Source of the DNA: Agrobacterium sp. a22-2
GTDB taxonomy: Bacteria > Pseudomonadota > Alphaproteobacteria > Rhizobiales > Rhizobiaceae
Direction of reading: 5' to 3'
Length of the DNA: 64,000 bases
NCBI RefSeq assembly: GCF_012276985.1
Contig: NZ_JAAXMM010000003.1
Span: 304,748-368,747, forward strand
The translations under genes and the position numbers were made by a program. Positions 1 to 8,961 of this stretch are shown here, in pieces; within the stretch, counting starts at the first letter, position 1; each line of letters begins with the position of its first letter. The notes under the pieces are model-generated. The model was not told where the DNA came from. It saw only the letters and a program-made list of their open reading frames with translations, and made no database searches.

Positions 1-1099
1 TTTCGCTCAGCGCGTAATTGAGCCGAATGCCGATGGCTTGCAGCAAGGCGTCTCCGACGCCATGGCCATGGGTATCGTTGACTTCCTTGAAGCCGTCCAG
101 ATCGAGCAGGATCACGGTAGCCAGTGCGCCACGGCTGTACTCCGCCTTCAGCAGGTCGTTGAACTTGTGGCGATTGCACAACCCGGTCAGCGTATCCTGA
201 CTTGCCAGCCGCAGAAGCTTGGTGTCGCGCTCCCGGCGCTCGGAAATGTCCTTGATGATGGCGCCGGCGCCCAGCCCGCGTTGGTCGCGCCAGATCGACA
301 GGGCAACTTCGATGGGGAATTCGCTGCCATCCTTTTTCAAGGCAAGCACCTCGACCGTCTTGCCTTTCAGCTTGGGCTCGGCGCCTTGGGCAACGCGTGC
401 GAGACCCATGCCATGGGCGTGCCGCAGGCGTTCCGGGATAATGATGTCGATGGGGTTGCCGATCATCTCGCTGGCGTGGAACCCGAACATCGACAGGGCA
501 GCAGGGTTGGCAAACTCGATCAGCCCCTGCGCGTTGATGGATATCAGGGCAAGGTCGGTTGCATTGGCGAAATTCGCCGAGATCGTTTTCAGGAAATCCG
601 CGCGGCGAAGTTCCATCTGCTCCATGACGAGCCTTGAGAGTTCGGCAAGGTTGTCGCGATCTTCCTGCGAGAACTGCGGCCGCGGTGTCCTATCGGCGAT
701 GCACATCGCGCCGATGCGGTAGCCATTGGCGGTAATCAGCGGCGCTCCGGCATAAAAGCGGATATGCGGCGGGCCGATCACGATCGACATATCGGCGAAA
801 ATGGGATCCTTGAGGCTGTCATGGATGACAAGAACCTCGTTCGAGGCAATGGTATGGGTACAGAAGGATTCTGAGCGCGGGGTTCGCTCGATGTCGAGGC
901 CGGCACAGGCTTTGAACGACTGATGTTCTTCGGCGACCAGCGTGATGAACGCCATCTCCGTCGCAAACAGTCTCTTGGCCAGGTCGACGAACCGCGTGAA
1001 GCGTGGCTCCGGCGGCGTGTCGGCGATCCAGAAACTGGCGAGTTCTTTGATCCGGGCTTTTTCTTCCTGACCCGGCATTTCATCTTGTCTGACGCGCAT
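1..1099 (-). CDS. GAF-PAS-GGDEF diguanylate cyclase, 3' end outside window
   Basis: The reading frame runs off the left edge, leaving about 366 N-terminal residues. A GAF domain covers roughly residues 15-165 and a PAS domain roughly 175-300 (FANPAALSMFGF, then KKDGSEFPIEVALS). The start of a GGDEF domain follows (DTLTGLCNRHKFNDLL, then LDLDGFKEVNDTHGHGVGD). The GG[DE]EF loop itself lies beyond the edge, so catalytic competence cannot be judged, and an EAL domain could follow. The predicted role is c-di-GMP synthesis controlled by a small ligand or redox signal in the cytoplasm; no membrane segment is seen. The ATG at 1099 is chosen because the GAF similarity begins soon after. The ribosome site is weak. 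It is divergent from the chemoreceptor at 1391. Confidence 0.85.
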   Translation of the reverse strand, partial: MRVRQDEMPGQEEKARIKELASFWIADTPPEPRFTRFVDLAKRLFATEMAFITLVAEEHQSFKACAGLDIERTPRSESFCTHTIASNEVLVIHDSLKDPIFADMSIVIGPPHIRFYAGAPLITANGYRIGAMCIADRTPRPQFSQEDRDNLAELSRLVMEQMELRRADFLKTISANFANATDLALISINAQGLIEFANPAALSMFGFHASEMIGNPIDIIIPERLRHAHGMGLARVAQGAEPKLKGKTVEVLALKKDGSEFPIEVALSIWRDQRGLGAGAIIKDISERRERDTKLLRLASQDTLTGLCNRHKFNDLLKAEYSRGALATVILLDLDGFKEVNDTHGHGVGDALLQAIGIRLNYALSE

Positions 1100-1390
1100 C
1101 ACATACCCATGGCTCCACTGGCCCTGATGACGCAACCTATAGAAGAACCGTTAGGAAAAGCTGAAATATCATGCGCGAATATTGACAAATGAGCGGTTTT
1201 CGGACGATGCGGCGCAGTAATTGCCTAATGTCAATATTTCGGATTAGACTTTAGGCATATATGTGGAAACTTTCGCCATTGCTGAATAAGCATTTCGGAA
1301 TTAATTAACATTTAGAACCTCTTATCGGCGTGTCGTCGCTCGTCCCAAAAGCGCGCACCGGCCGGTCAACACTGTCTAATAGAGGTCAAA
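1100..1390. promoter_or_regulatory. divergent intergenic region between GGDEF and MCP genes
   Basis: This AT-rich stretch (densest at 1160-1320) separates two divergent signalling genes and should hold both promoters. No convincing operator or RNA structure was recognised. The chemoreceptor start at 1391 is preceded by TAATAGAGGTC, a usable ribosome site. Confidence 0.4.
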
Positions 1391-3820
1391 ATGCGTTTCC
1401 GCTCCATTCAATTGAAGATCGCCGTGCTGTCCGGTGTTTGTGTTCTCGCCGCCACGGGAGCACTGGTCGGCTACGGCATCATCGCTGCCGCCAACAGCCA
1501 GTCCTTCGTCGGCGACAAGGTCAGCAGTCTTATCGAAACCAAGACGCGGGAAAGCCTGCAGACGCTGGCGACCACCCAGGCGGGCGCCATCCGGTCATCC
1601 CTGGACAATGCCTTCGATGCCGCCCGCAATACGGCACGCATCTTCGAGGTCGCTGCCGCGTCGGATGCTGCCGCAACGCCGTCCGGCGCGCGCCGGGAAC
1701 AGTTCAACGCCATTCTGCTCAATCTCCTCAAGGACAACGAGCGGTTCAACGGCACCTACAGCGCCTGGGAGCCAGACGCTCTGGACGGAAAGGACAGCGA
1801 GTTCCGCAACCGCGCGGATGTCGGCTCCGATGCGACGGGCCGCTTCCTGCCCTACTGGACCCGCGACGCGCAGGGCAAGATCGCCGTGCAGCCCCTGGTC
1901 GAATACGACAGCAGCGCGCTGCATCCCAACGGCGTCATGAAAGGCGGCTGGTATATCGGCCCGCAGAATGGCGGCGGCGAAAGCATTCTCGATCCGCTGC
2001 CCTATGTCGTTCAGGGCAAGAACGTCTATCTCGCCACCATGTCCGTGCCGATCACCATCGACGGTAAGTTTCGCGGCGTGGCCGGCGCCGACTTCGACCT
2101 TTCGTTCGTCCAAAAGCTTGCCGAGCAGGTGAAGTCGTCGATCTATGACGGCAAGGCGCAGGTCGAAATCGTCAGCTATAAAGGCCTGATCGTTGCCTCA
2201 AGCCAGGATGCCGGCATGATCGGCCGGCCGTTCGACGAAGGCAATTCGGGTCTGACGCCGTATCTTGCGACCATCCAGGGCGGCAAGGCGGAGGTTCAGG
2301 CAAGCGAAGACTCTTTCAAGGCCTTCGCTCCCATTATCATCGGCCGGACGACGACGCCCTGGTCCGTCATGATCGACGTGCCGCGTTCTGTCGCCATGGC
2401 GCAGGCCACGGAGCTGGATGTTGCCTTGGCAGACCGCAATGGCAGCGACACGCTCTACCAGATCCTGGTCGCCGCCGTGGTTGCCGTCGGCGGCATTGCG
2501 GCGATGTGGGTTGTTGCGCGCAGCATTTCCGGCCCGATCTCTGCCATGACGGTCAGCATGCGCCGGCTTGCAGACGGCGATACCACAACGGAGATCCCTG
2601 GTGTCGGCCGCGTCGATGAGATTGGTGGCATGGCGGCGGCAGTCGAAGTGTTCCGCGACAATGCGGTGAACAATCTGCGGTTGGAACAGGAGGCCGATGC
2701 GCAACGCAATATGTCCGACGCGGAACGCCGCCGCAATGCCGAAGCCGAACGCGTCAAGGCTGAGGCCATGGCGCAGGCGACGTCAGGCCTGGCGCGCGGA
2801 CTGAAGCAACTGGCGAGCGGCGACCTGGCCTTCCGGCTTGCCGATCCCTTCGCGGCGGAATTCGAGAGCCTGCGCTCCGACTTCAATTCTGCGGTCGGTC
2901 AGCTGGCGCACACGTTGGCTTCGGTTGCCAATGCCGCCCGCTCCATCGACAGCGGCTCGCGTGAAATCAGCGGGGGCGCCAATGACTTGGCCAAGCGTAC
3001 GGAGCAACAGGCGGCCTCTCTGGAGGAGACCGCCGCAGCCTTGGACGAGATCACCGCAAATGTCTCCAACTCCTCCAAGCGGGCGGACGAGGCACGGGTC
3101 ATCGCGATGCAGGCGAATGCCAGCGCCGCCCAGTCGGGAACTGTCGTGGCCAATGCCGTCAATGCCATGCAGCGCATCGAACAATCGTCGAACCAGATCG
3201 CCAACATCATCGGCGTGATCGACGAGATCGCCTTCCAGACCAATCTGCTGGCGCTGAATGCGGGCGTCGAGGCGGCGCGCGCCGGCGATGCCGGCAAGGG
3301 TTTCGCAGTCGTTGCCCAGGAAGTGCGCGAACTGGCGCAGCGCTCGGCCCAGGCGGCAAAGGAGATCAAGGATCTGATCCGCAATTCCAGCGCCGAGGTC
3401 GAAAGTGGCGTCAAACTGGTCAGCGAGACGGGCGAGGCCTTGAAGGTGATCGAAACCTATATCGTCACCGTCAACCAGCACATGGATTCGATTGCCACCT
3501 CGGCACGGGAACAGTCGCTCGGGCTGGCCGAGGTCAATACGGCGGTCAACCAGATGGACCAGGTGACCCAACAGAACGCCGCCATGGTCGAGGAAACCAA
3601 TGCTGCCAGCGCAACGCTGGAGGCGGAAGCGATCCGGCTACGCGATCTCATCAGCGAGTTCCAGTTCGATCAGAACCAGACATCGCAGGTCGCAGCTCTT
3701 CGCGACACGGGCCGGGCCATGGCATCGCCGCGTGCCGCCGCTCCTGCCCGGTCCTATTCCGGCCGCGTCGTGTCCCACGGCAATGCCGCGGTAAAGCAGG
3801 AGGGGTGGTCTGAGTTCTAA
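1391..3820 (+). CDS. methyl-accepting chemotaxis protein (dCache-HAMP-MCP signal)
   Basis: This 809-residue transmembrane chemoreceptor has a first membrane segment at about 8-32, a periplasmic dCache-type sensor at about 40-350 and a second membrane segment at about 355-377. HAMP lies at 378-430 and the cytoplasmic signalling helices at about 520-760. The hairpin tip motif DEIAFQTNLLALNAGVEAAR is intact, so it should couple to CheA/CheW. The last residues are GWSEF after a flexible Ala/Pro/Ser linker, matching the xWxxF pentapeptide that tethers CheR/CheB in receptors such as Tar (NWETF). The dCache fold suggests an amino acid, carboxylate or amine ligand, but nothing in the sequence names it. 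It is monocistronic and followed by a hairpin at 3855. Confidence 0.95.
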   Translation: MRFRSIQLKIAVLSGVCVLAATGALVGYGIIAAANSQSFVGDKVSSLIETKTRESLQTLATTQAGAIRSSLDNAFDAARNTARIFEVAAASDAAATPSGARREQFNAILLNLLKDNERFNGTYSAWEPDALDGKDSEFRNRADVGSDATGRFLPYWTRDAQGKIAVQPLVEYDSSALHPNGVMKGGWYIGPQNGGGESILDPLPYVVQGKNVYLATMSVPITIDGKFRGVAGADFDLSFVQKLAEQVKSSIYDGKAQVEIVSYKGLIVASSQDAGMIGRPFDEGNSGLTPYLATIQGGKAEVQASEDSFKAFAPIIIGRTTTPWSVMIDVPRSVAMAQATELDVALADRNGSDTLYQILVAAVVAVGGIAAMWVVARSISGPISAMTVSMRRLADGDTTTEIPGVGRVDEIGGMAAAVEVFRDNAVNNLRLEQEADAQRNMSDAERRRNAEAERVKAEAMAQATSGLARGLKQLASGDLAFRLADPFAAEFESLRSDFNSAVGQLAHTLASVANAARSIDSGSREISGGANDLAKRTEQQAASLEETAAALDEITANVSNSSKRADEARVIAMQANASAAQSGTVVANAVNAMQRIEQSSNQIANIIGVIDEIAFQTNLLALNAGVEAARAGDAGKGFAVVAQEVRELAQRSAQAAKEIKDLIRNSSAEVESGVKLVSETGEALKVIETYIVTVNQHMDSIATSAREQSLGLAEVNTAVNQMDQVTQQNAAMVEETNAASATLEAEAIRLRDLISEFQFDQNQTSQVAALRDTGRAMASPRAAAPARSYSGRVVSHGNAAVKQEGWSEF

Positions 3821-3854
3821 AGCAAGTCTTTCTATAATAGCCTCACCATAGAAG

Positions 3855-3887
3855 ACGGGGGCATGGGCCGTGAAGCCATGCCTCCGT
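3855..3887 (+). terminator. hairpin after MCP gene
   Basis: A 12-bp stem (3855-3866 with 3876-3887, one G-U pair) closes a 9-nt loop 35 bases after the chemoreceptor stop. No T-run follows, so it may be a weak or Rho-assisted terminator. Confidence 0.5.
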
Positions 3888-3927
3888 TGCCCTGTCGGGC
3901 TCATCGAGACTTGGTGTTGCGCTTCGA

Positions 3928-4020
3928 TTATGCTGCCGCCATCATCGGCGTCAGCGCATCGAAGCAAGCTTGATCCAGCGTCTGCCGGTCAAGGGATGAA
4001 TGTGGGCGTTGGGTGAGGCG
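3928..4020 (-). pseudogene. IS3-type transposase C-terminal remnant
   Basis: Read on the minus strand, about 30 codons ending at the TAA at 3928 give RLTQRPHSSLDRQTLDQACF followed by DALTPMMAAA. This is the typical end of IS3-family integrase-core transposases (the RPHSSLD..TPDQAYF pattern). Similarity stops upstream of about 4020, with no DDE core, no start codon and no terminal repeats. It is a decayed insertion-sequence scar in an otherwise gene-free 3821-4184 stretch, with no other gene seen around it. Confidence 0.6.
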
Positions 4021-4184
4021 CGGTATTGCTACAGGGAAAGTCTGGCTCAGTGCGGACGAAGTGCCTCCGGCTGGCCTCAAGCGAGCAGGGTGTTAATCCC
4101 GCTCTTCAGCGGCCGGACACTTGTCGACGGCCGCTCATCTCTTCTCACTGCATTGGACTGCCGGCATAATCGCCGCCAGTCGTC

Positions 4185-4322
4185 TTACTTGCCGGCGACG
4201 GCTGCCTGAATGCGCGAACGCGAAATGCCGAGGTCGCTGAGAGTGCGGTCATCGAGGGCGGAGAGTTCGCGGATTGCGCGGCGACGGGCGGCGAATGCTT
4301 GGATCTTCTGACGAATGTTCAT
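4185..4322 (-). CDS. DUF1127 (YjiS-like) small protein
   Basis: This 45-residue basic protein begins MNIRQKIQAF and contains the family core RELSALDDRTLSDLGISRSR. A strong ribosome site (AAAGGAGC) sits 5 bases before the ATG at 4322. DUF1127 proteins are abundant in Rhizobiaceae; some are RNA-binding or stress-related, for example in phosphate and carbon physiology. No specific role can be assigned here. The full length agrees with the short DUF1127 class. Confidence 0.85.
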   Translation of the reverse strand: MNIRQKIQAFAARRRAIRELSALDDRTLSDLGISRSRIQAAVAGK

Positions 4323-4482
4323 TTTTCTGCTCCTTTGTTGATGCCCATAATATAGTCATTATGTCGCCTATTTAGGAGGCATAAGATTTCATTGCAGGCA
4401 TGCGGAAACGCTGGCACGACATAGCTCGCCCATGCGGCAGGCACAGCCAATGGTGACTGTCTCAACCCGTTCAATCCGTTGC

Positions 4483-5238
4483 TCAGGCCATGATGCCGGC
4501 GGCCGTGAAGCCGCCGTCGACCGCCAGGATCTGGCCGGTCACGTAGGAGGACTGCCGGCCGTCGACCAGGAAGGCAATCGCCGAGGCGATCTCGTCCGGC
4601 GTTCCGTAGCGGCGCATCGGCACGGTCCGGTGCCATTCCTGCCGGGTGACGGCCGTATGAGTATCGGCGACCATCGGCGTTTCGACCGGGCCGGGGGCGA
4701 TGGCATTGACGCGGATCAGGTCGTCGGCAAGTTCGACCGCCATGATCTTGGTCAGCGTCACAAGCGCCCCTTTGGATGCGCCGTAGGCAGAGCGCCCCAT
4801 ATTGCCCTTGAGCCCGGAGACCGACGCGATATGGACGATGGACCCGCCGCCGTTGTCGCGCAGGACCGGCGCCAGGGCCTGGGACAGCGCGAATGCGCCG
4901 ATGACGTTGATCTCGTAGATCCGCCGCAGCATGTCCGGCGTGGTGTCGGCGAACCGTACGCTGGAGCCGATGCCGGCGCTGTTGACCAGTGCGAGCAGCG
5001 GCGCCGTCAGCGCCTGGCACTCCAAGGCAACCTTTGCCACCGCATCCGGGTCCGTGACATCCATGTGCCGCAAGATCAACCGGTCCGACTTGTTGTCCAG
5101 ACGCTCGGCGAGCCTGTCGAGGGCTGCCTGATCGCGATCGGTGGCCAGCACATGCCATCCGGCCAACAACAGCAGTTCGGTGGTGGCAAGCCCGATGCCG
5201 GAGCCGGCGCCGGTGATGAGAACGCTGCGCTGGTTCAT
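4483..5238 (-). CDS. SDR-family NAD(P)-dependent oxidoreductase
   Basis: This 251-residue classical short-chain dehydrogenase has a TGAGSGIG cofactor loop at residues 9-16, NSAG near 86-89, an active-site Ser near 139-141 and Tyr152-x3-Lys156 (YGASK). Its start overlaps the stop of the acyl-CoA ligase gene by ATGA, so it is the translationally coupled last gene of the TRAP/IclR/thiolase/ligase operon. It probably oxidises a hydroxyl on a CoA-bound or free intermediate. Substrate and NAD/NADP preference are unknown, although the Asp at the end of beta-2 (ATDRD) favours NAD. Confidence 0.9.
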   Translation of the reverse strand: MNQRSVLITGAGSGIGLATTELLLLAGWHVLATDRDQAALDRLAERLDNKSDRLILRHMDVTDPDAVAKVALECQALTAPLLALVNSAGIGSSVRFADTTPDMLRRIYEINVIGAFALSQALAPVLRDNGGGSIVHIASVSGLKGNMGRSAYGASKGALVTLTKIMAVELADDLIRVNAIAPGPVETPMVADTHTAVTRQEWHRTVPMRRYGTPDEIASAIAFLVDGRQSSYVTGQILAVDGGFTAAGIMA

Positions 5239-7757
5239 GAGGTGGCCTCCGGGTCGTTGCCGACGATCAGCAGTTCGAATGTTACGCCGACGGGATTGTC
5301 GCCGTGCTTCAATCGGCCGTGGAAGATCGCGCCGTCGACATCGACGACGGCCACGTCGAGAGTGGCACGAGGCCCATTGCCGGTCGTCTCGACGAGGCCG
5401 CTTTCGATCTCGATTTCGGTGGCGATGCAGGGTATCCGGCTTCCGTTTTCGAACACCGGCTCATAGATGCTGCCGATCCCGAAGATCCGGGCCTCCTTGA
5501 TGGCATGGTGTCGGCAGGCGGTTTCGATGGTAGTGCAAATGTCCTCGTTCGGCCGCACCCGCAAAAACAGGCCGCCGCCTTCGACCGGATCTCCCTGGAC
5601 CGAGAAGAGCGTGAAATTGGTTTCGGGATCCGGCAGGCCCTCGAACAGGGCCGTGGTGCTGCCGAAACCCGTCACCGCGATCGGCTGTTCGATCACGCAG
5701 TCGAACGGCAGCATGTGCCCCATGCGGACGCCGTCCTCGCCCGTGTCCCACAGGCCGTGGCAATGCAGGAACGGCGCCCCGTCGCGTCGGCCGACGATCG
5801 CGGTCGCCTTGATGATCGATGCGCCGTTCTTTGGCGCAAAGGTGTCGCTGTACCAGGCGGCATGATCCTTGTCGGAGGCAAGGGCGGGCAGAACATAGCG
5901 ATAGGGAGAGCAGGAACCACCTTGCAACGACAGAACGCCGCCCACGCAGCCGGCCTCGGCAAACATCCGCGCCACGGCTGCCATGACGGTCTGGCCGGGC
6001 TGCAGGGATCCGGAGATCGGCTTGAGCCTGGTCGACACCGCCTCCCAACGCTCGGGCACTTCCGGGCCGGGATGGACGATGCGGCGGCCATCGAGACTGC
6101 CGGCCCGGCCTGCCGGTCTGGCACCCGCGTCATAGTCGCCCCGCTTTTCCACTTCCTCTCGGATCAGCTTCTTGGTGATTTTGCCATAGGCCGATTTGGG
6201 CAGGGCATCCCAGAACAGGTAGCGCTTCGGCAGTTTGTAGCGTGCCATCTTGCCGTCGAGATGGCCGGCCAGATCCGCCTCGCTGACCGCTGCGCCCGGC
6301 CTTGCGACGCAGACCGCCAGGCCGACTTCGCCCCAGAGCGGGTCCGGCATGCCAAGCACGGCCACTTCGCTGATGGCCGGATGGGTCAGGATCTTCTCCT
6401 CGATCTCGCGCGGATAGACGTTCGAGCCGCCGGAAATATACATGTCGGAAGCCCGGCCGGTGATGTAGAGATAACCCTCGTTATCGACATGACCGAGATC
6501 GCCGGTCCGGAACCAGCCGTTGCGGAACGCCTTGGCGTTGGCCTCCGGATTGTCGTAATAGCCGGCAAAGACGGCCGGACCGATGCAGCAGATTTCGCCG
6601 GTCTCGAACGGCTGAACCTCTTCGCCCGTATCGTTCTGGATGGAGATCTGGATGCCGGTGCGTGCCGGCCCACAGGTACCGATCTTCACGCCGTCGCCGT
6701 CTTCGGCCGAGTGCTGGGCCGGCGCGAGAACGGTGATATTGCCCGTCACCTCGCCAAGCCCGAAATATTGCACGATGACCGGCCCAAGCGTCCTCAGCGC
6801 CCGTTTCTGGTCTTCGCGATACATCGGCGCGCCGGCATAGATGACGTAGCGCAGCGAGGAGTGGTCGTATTGTTCGACGGCCGGATGCTCCACCAGCAGT
6901 TTCAGGATGGTCGGCACGGTGAACATGGTGGAGACCTGCCACCGTTCGATCAATTGCCAGGCGGCATCGATGTCGAAGCGTTCCGTCGGCAGCAGGATGG
7001 TCTTGACGCCCTTGGCCACCTGCGTGAGCTGGTGGACGCCGGCGCCATGGGACAGGGGCGCCACGACCAGGGCCGCATCACTCGAGGTCAGCCCCGGCAT
7101 CAGGTCGCACAGGTGGTTGTTGATCACGAAGGCAAGCTGGCCATGGGTCAGCACGGAGGCCTTGGGGCGTCCTGTCGTGCCGGAGGTGAAGAAGAACCAG
7201 CAGGGATCGTCGCGCTCGACGTTGGCCTCGACCGTCCGCTGTCCGCGATGCTCCTCGACGATGGCATCGTAGGAGGGGCCGAACGGCGCATCGCCGATGG
7301 CGATTGCAAAGCCGACGCCGGGATTCATGTGCCTGACCGCCTCGGCATGGTCGGCAAAGGCGGCATTGCAGATCATGCCGGTCGCGCCGCTGGCCTTGGC
7401 AAGATAGGCCACTTCCTCCGGCGTCTGGCGGAAATTGGTCGGCACCCAAACGGCGCCGACCCTGAAGCAGGCAAACATCGATTCGAACATCTGGTTGCAG
7501 TTTTGCGACTGCACCAGGATGCGGTCGCCCTTGGCGACACCGAAACGGTCGCGCAGCGCCGAGGCCATCGCGTCGACGCGGGCTTCGAACTCGCGCCAGC
7601 TCCAGGTCCGCTCGGCCCATACCAGCGCCACCCCATCCGGATCGCGCCGGGCGGCCTGCGTCACGAAATGGGCGAGGTTCATGACCCGCGTCGATTGCGG
7701 GACAACGCCGCCCTTCGGATGCGCCGTTTCTTGTCCTACGGGTGTCATGGCATTCAT
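5235..7757 (-). CDS. acyl-CoA synthetase fused to two PPC (DUF296) domains
   Basis: This 840-residue protein joins an adenylate-forming CoA ligase (about 25-540) to two C-terminal PPC/DUF296 domains (about 575-715 and 725-835). Ligase motifs are all present: the phosphate loop TSGTTGRPKA (191-200), YFGLGE (331-336), WFRTGD (415-420), GRASDMYISGG and the adenylation Lys526 in YGKITKK. It should activate a carboxylic acid to its CoA thioester. The first PPC domain keeps the His cluster (H665, H667, H681); the second has lost it. The region between the parts is a continuous frame with no stop, so the fusion is real in this sequence. ATGA overlaps link it to thiolase and SDR genes. Confidence 0.9.
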   Translation of the reverse strand: MNAMTPVGQETAHPKGGVVPQSTRVMNLAHFVTQAARRDPDGVALVWAERTWSWREFEARVDAMASALRDRFGVAKGDRILVQSQNCNQMFESMFACFRVGAVWVPTNFRQTPEEVAYLAKASGATGMICNAAFADHAEAVRHMNPGVGFAIAIGDAPFGPSYDAIVEEHRGQRTVEANVERDDPCWFFFTSGTTGRPKASVLTHGQLAFVINNHLCDLMPGLTSSDAALVVAPLSHGAGVHQLTQVAKGVKTILLPTERFDIDAAWQLIERWQVSTMFTVPTILKLLVEHPAVEQYDHSSLRYVIYAGAPMYREDQKRALRTLGPVIVQYFGLGEVTGNITVLAPAQHSAEDGDGVKIGTCGPARTGIQISIQNDTGEEVQPFETGEICCIGPAVFAGYYDNPEANAKAFRNGWFRTGDLGHVDNEGYLYITGRASDMYISGGSNVYPREIEEKILTHPAISEVAVLGMPDPLWGEVGLAVCVARPGAAVSEADLAGHLDGKMARYKLPKRYLFWDALPKSAYGKITKKLIREEVEKRGDYDAGARPAGRAGSLDGRRIVHPGPEVPERWEAVSTRLKPISGSLQPGQTVMAAVARMFAEAGCVGGVLSLQGGSCSPYRYVLPALASDKDHAAWYSDTFAPKNGASIIKATAIVGRRDGAPFLHCHGLWDTGEDGVRMGHMLPFDCVIEQPIAVTGFGSTTALFEGLPDPETNFTLFSVQGDPVEGGGLFLRVRPNEDICTTIETACRHHAIKEARIFGIGSIYEPVFENGSRIPCIATEIEIESGLVETTGNGPRATLDVAVVDVDGAIFHGRLKHGDNPVGVTFELLIVGNDPEATS

Positions 7758-8923
7758 TTCGCGCGCTCCAGGATGGACACGTAATTGGCGACGGCCGCGC
7801 CGCCCATGTTGAACACGCCGGCGATCGCGGCCTTGGGGATCTGCATGTCGCCGGCCTCGCCGCTGAGCTGCATCGCGGCCATCACATGCATCGAGACGCC
7901 GGTCGCGCCGATCGGATGGCCCTTGGACTTCAGGCCGCCCGACGGGTTGATCGGCAGGCGTCCATCCTTGCGCGCCAGTCCCTCGCGAACGACCTTGTAG
8001 CCTTCGCCGGGTCTGGCCAGGCCCATGGCCTCATATTCGATCAGTTCGGCGATGGTAAAGCAGTCGTGGGTCTCGACCAGGTCGAGATCGTTGAGCGACA
8101 GGCCGGCGCCCTGCAGGGCACCGCTCCATGCCCGCCGCGCGCCGTCGAAGGCCGTCGGATCGCGGCGCGACAGGGCGAGGATGTCGTTGACATGCTTGCG
8201 GGCGCGAAACGCGATGGCGCGCTGCATGCCGGCGGCCACCTCCGCGTCGGCAATGACAAGGCACGCGGCGCCGTCCGAGACGAGCGAGCAGTCGGTGCGT
8301 CGCAGGGGCGCTGCGACATAGGGGTTCTTGTCCGACACGGTGTTGCAGAACTCGACCGAGAAATCGCGCTGCATATGCGCGTAAGGGTTGGACATGCCGT
8401 TGTGGTGGTTTTTCGCGGCGATCATCGCCAATTCCTCGGAGCGATCTCCGTACCGCTGAAAATAGGTGCCGGCGATCCGGCCGAACAGGCCGGCAAACCC
8501 GCCTTCGACATTGGCCTCCTCCTGGCGGAACGACGCCGTCAGCAGGATATCGCCGGTCTGGCTGGTCGGCAGCGCCGTCATCTTCTCCGCGCCGACGACA
8601 AGGGCGATCCTGCCGCGCCCGGCGGCGATGAAGTCGAGGGCGGAATAAAGCGCCGCCGATCCCGTCGCGCAGGCGTTTTCCAGCCGCACGGCCGGGGTAT
8701 GGTCGAAGCCGTCGGCGGCCATCGCCACCAGGGCGCCCTGGAAATCCTGCTTGGAGAAGCCGTTATTGTAGACGCCGACGAAAATGCCGTCGACATCCTG
8801 GGCGCGGATCCCGGCATGGGCGAGCGCCGGATTGATCACCTCAGCCATCAGTTCGCGTGTCGAGGGCGCTTCGGATTTTCCGAATTTCGAATGGGCCCAA
8901 CCGACGATCTGTGCTTCTGCCAT
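7754..8923 (-). CDS. SCP-x-type thiolase / acetyl-CoA acetyltransferase
   Basis: This 389-residue thiolase-fold protein has the active-site Cys85 in ENACATGS, a THD segment and a C-terminal GHPIGATG His loop. Similarity is to the lipid-transfer/SCP-x branch rather than FadA. The start at 8923 is chosen over an in-frame ATG 30 bases upstream because AAAGGAG lies 8 bases before it. The stop overlaps the ligase start (ATGA). Such thiolases often work with a DUF35 OB-fold partner; none is present here. The likely role is the thiolytic step in degradation of the acid activated by the neighbouring ligase. Confidence 0.9.
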   Translation of the reverse strand: MAEAQIVGWAHSKFGKSEAPSTRELMAEVINPALAHAGIRAQDVDGIFVGVYNNGFSKQDFQGALVAMAADGFDHTPAVRLENACATGSAALYSALDFIAAGRGRIALVVGAEKMTALPTSQTGDILLTASFRQEEANVEGGFAGLFGRIAGTYFQRYGDRSEELAMIAAKNHHNGMSNPYAHMQRDFSVEFCNTVSDKNPYVAAPLRRTDCSLVSDGAACLVIADAEVAAGMQRAIAFRARKHVNDILALSRRDPTAFDGARRAWSGALQGAGLSLNDLDLVETHDCFTIAELIEYEAMGLARPGEGYKVVREGLARKDGRLPINPSGGLKSKGHPIGATGVSMHVMAAMQLSGEAGDMQIPKAAIAGVFNMGGAAVANYVSILERAK

Positions 8924-8961
8924 CCTATTTCTCCTTTGAGCGTGATGCTCCAAGTCCTGAG

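Noticed and set aside
4000..4209. 69-codon plus-strand frame
   Set aside because: It overlaps the IS remnant and the end of the DUF1127 gene and resembles neither; no ribosome site.
5304..7784. 826-codon open frame on the plus strand
   Set aside because: It lies wholly opposite the acyl-CoA ligase-PPC gene, whose catalytic motifs are complete. The plus-strand product is rich in His, Asp, Arg and Gly with no family pattern, the usual mirror of high-GC coding DNA.
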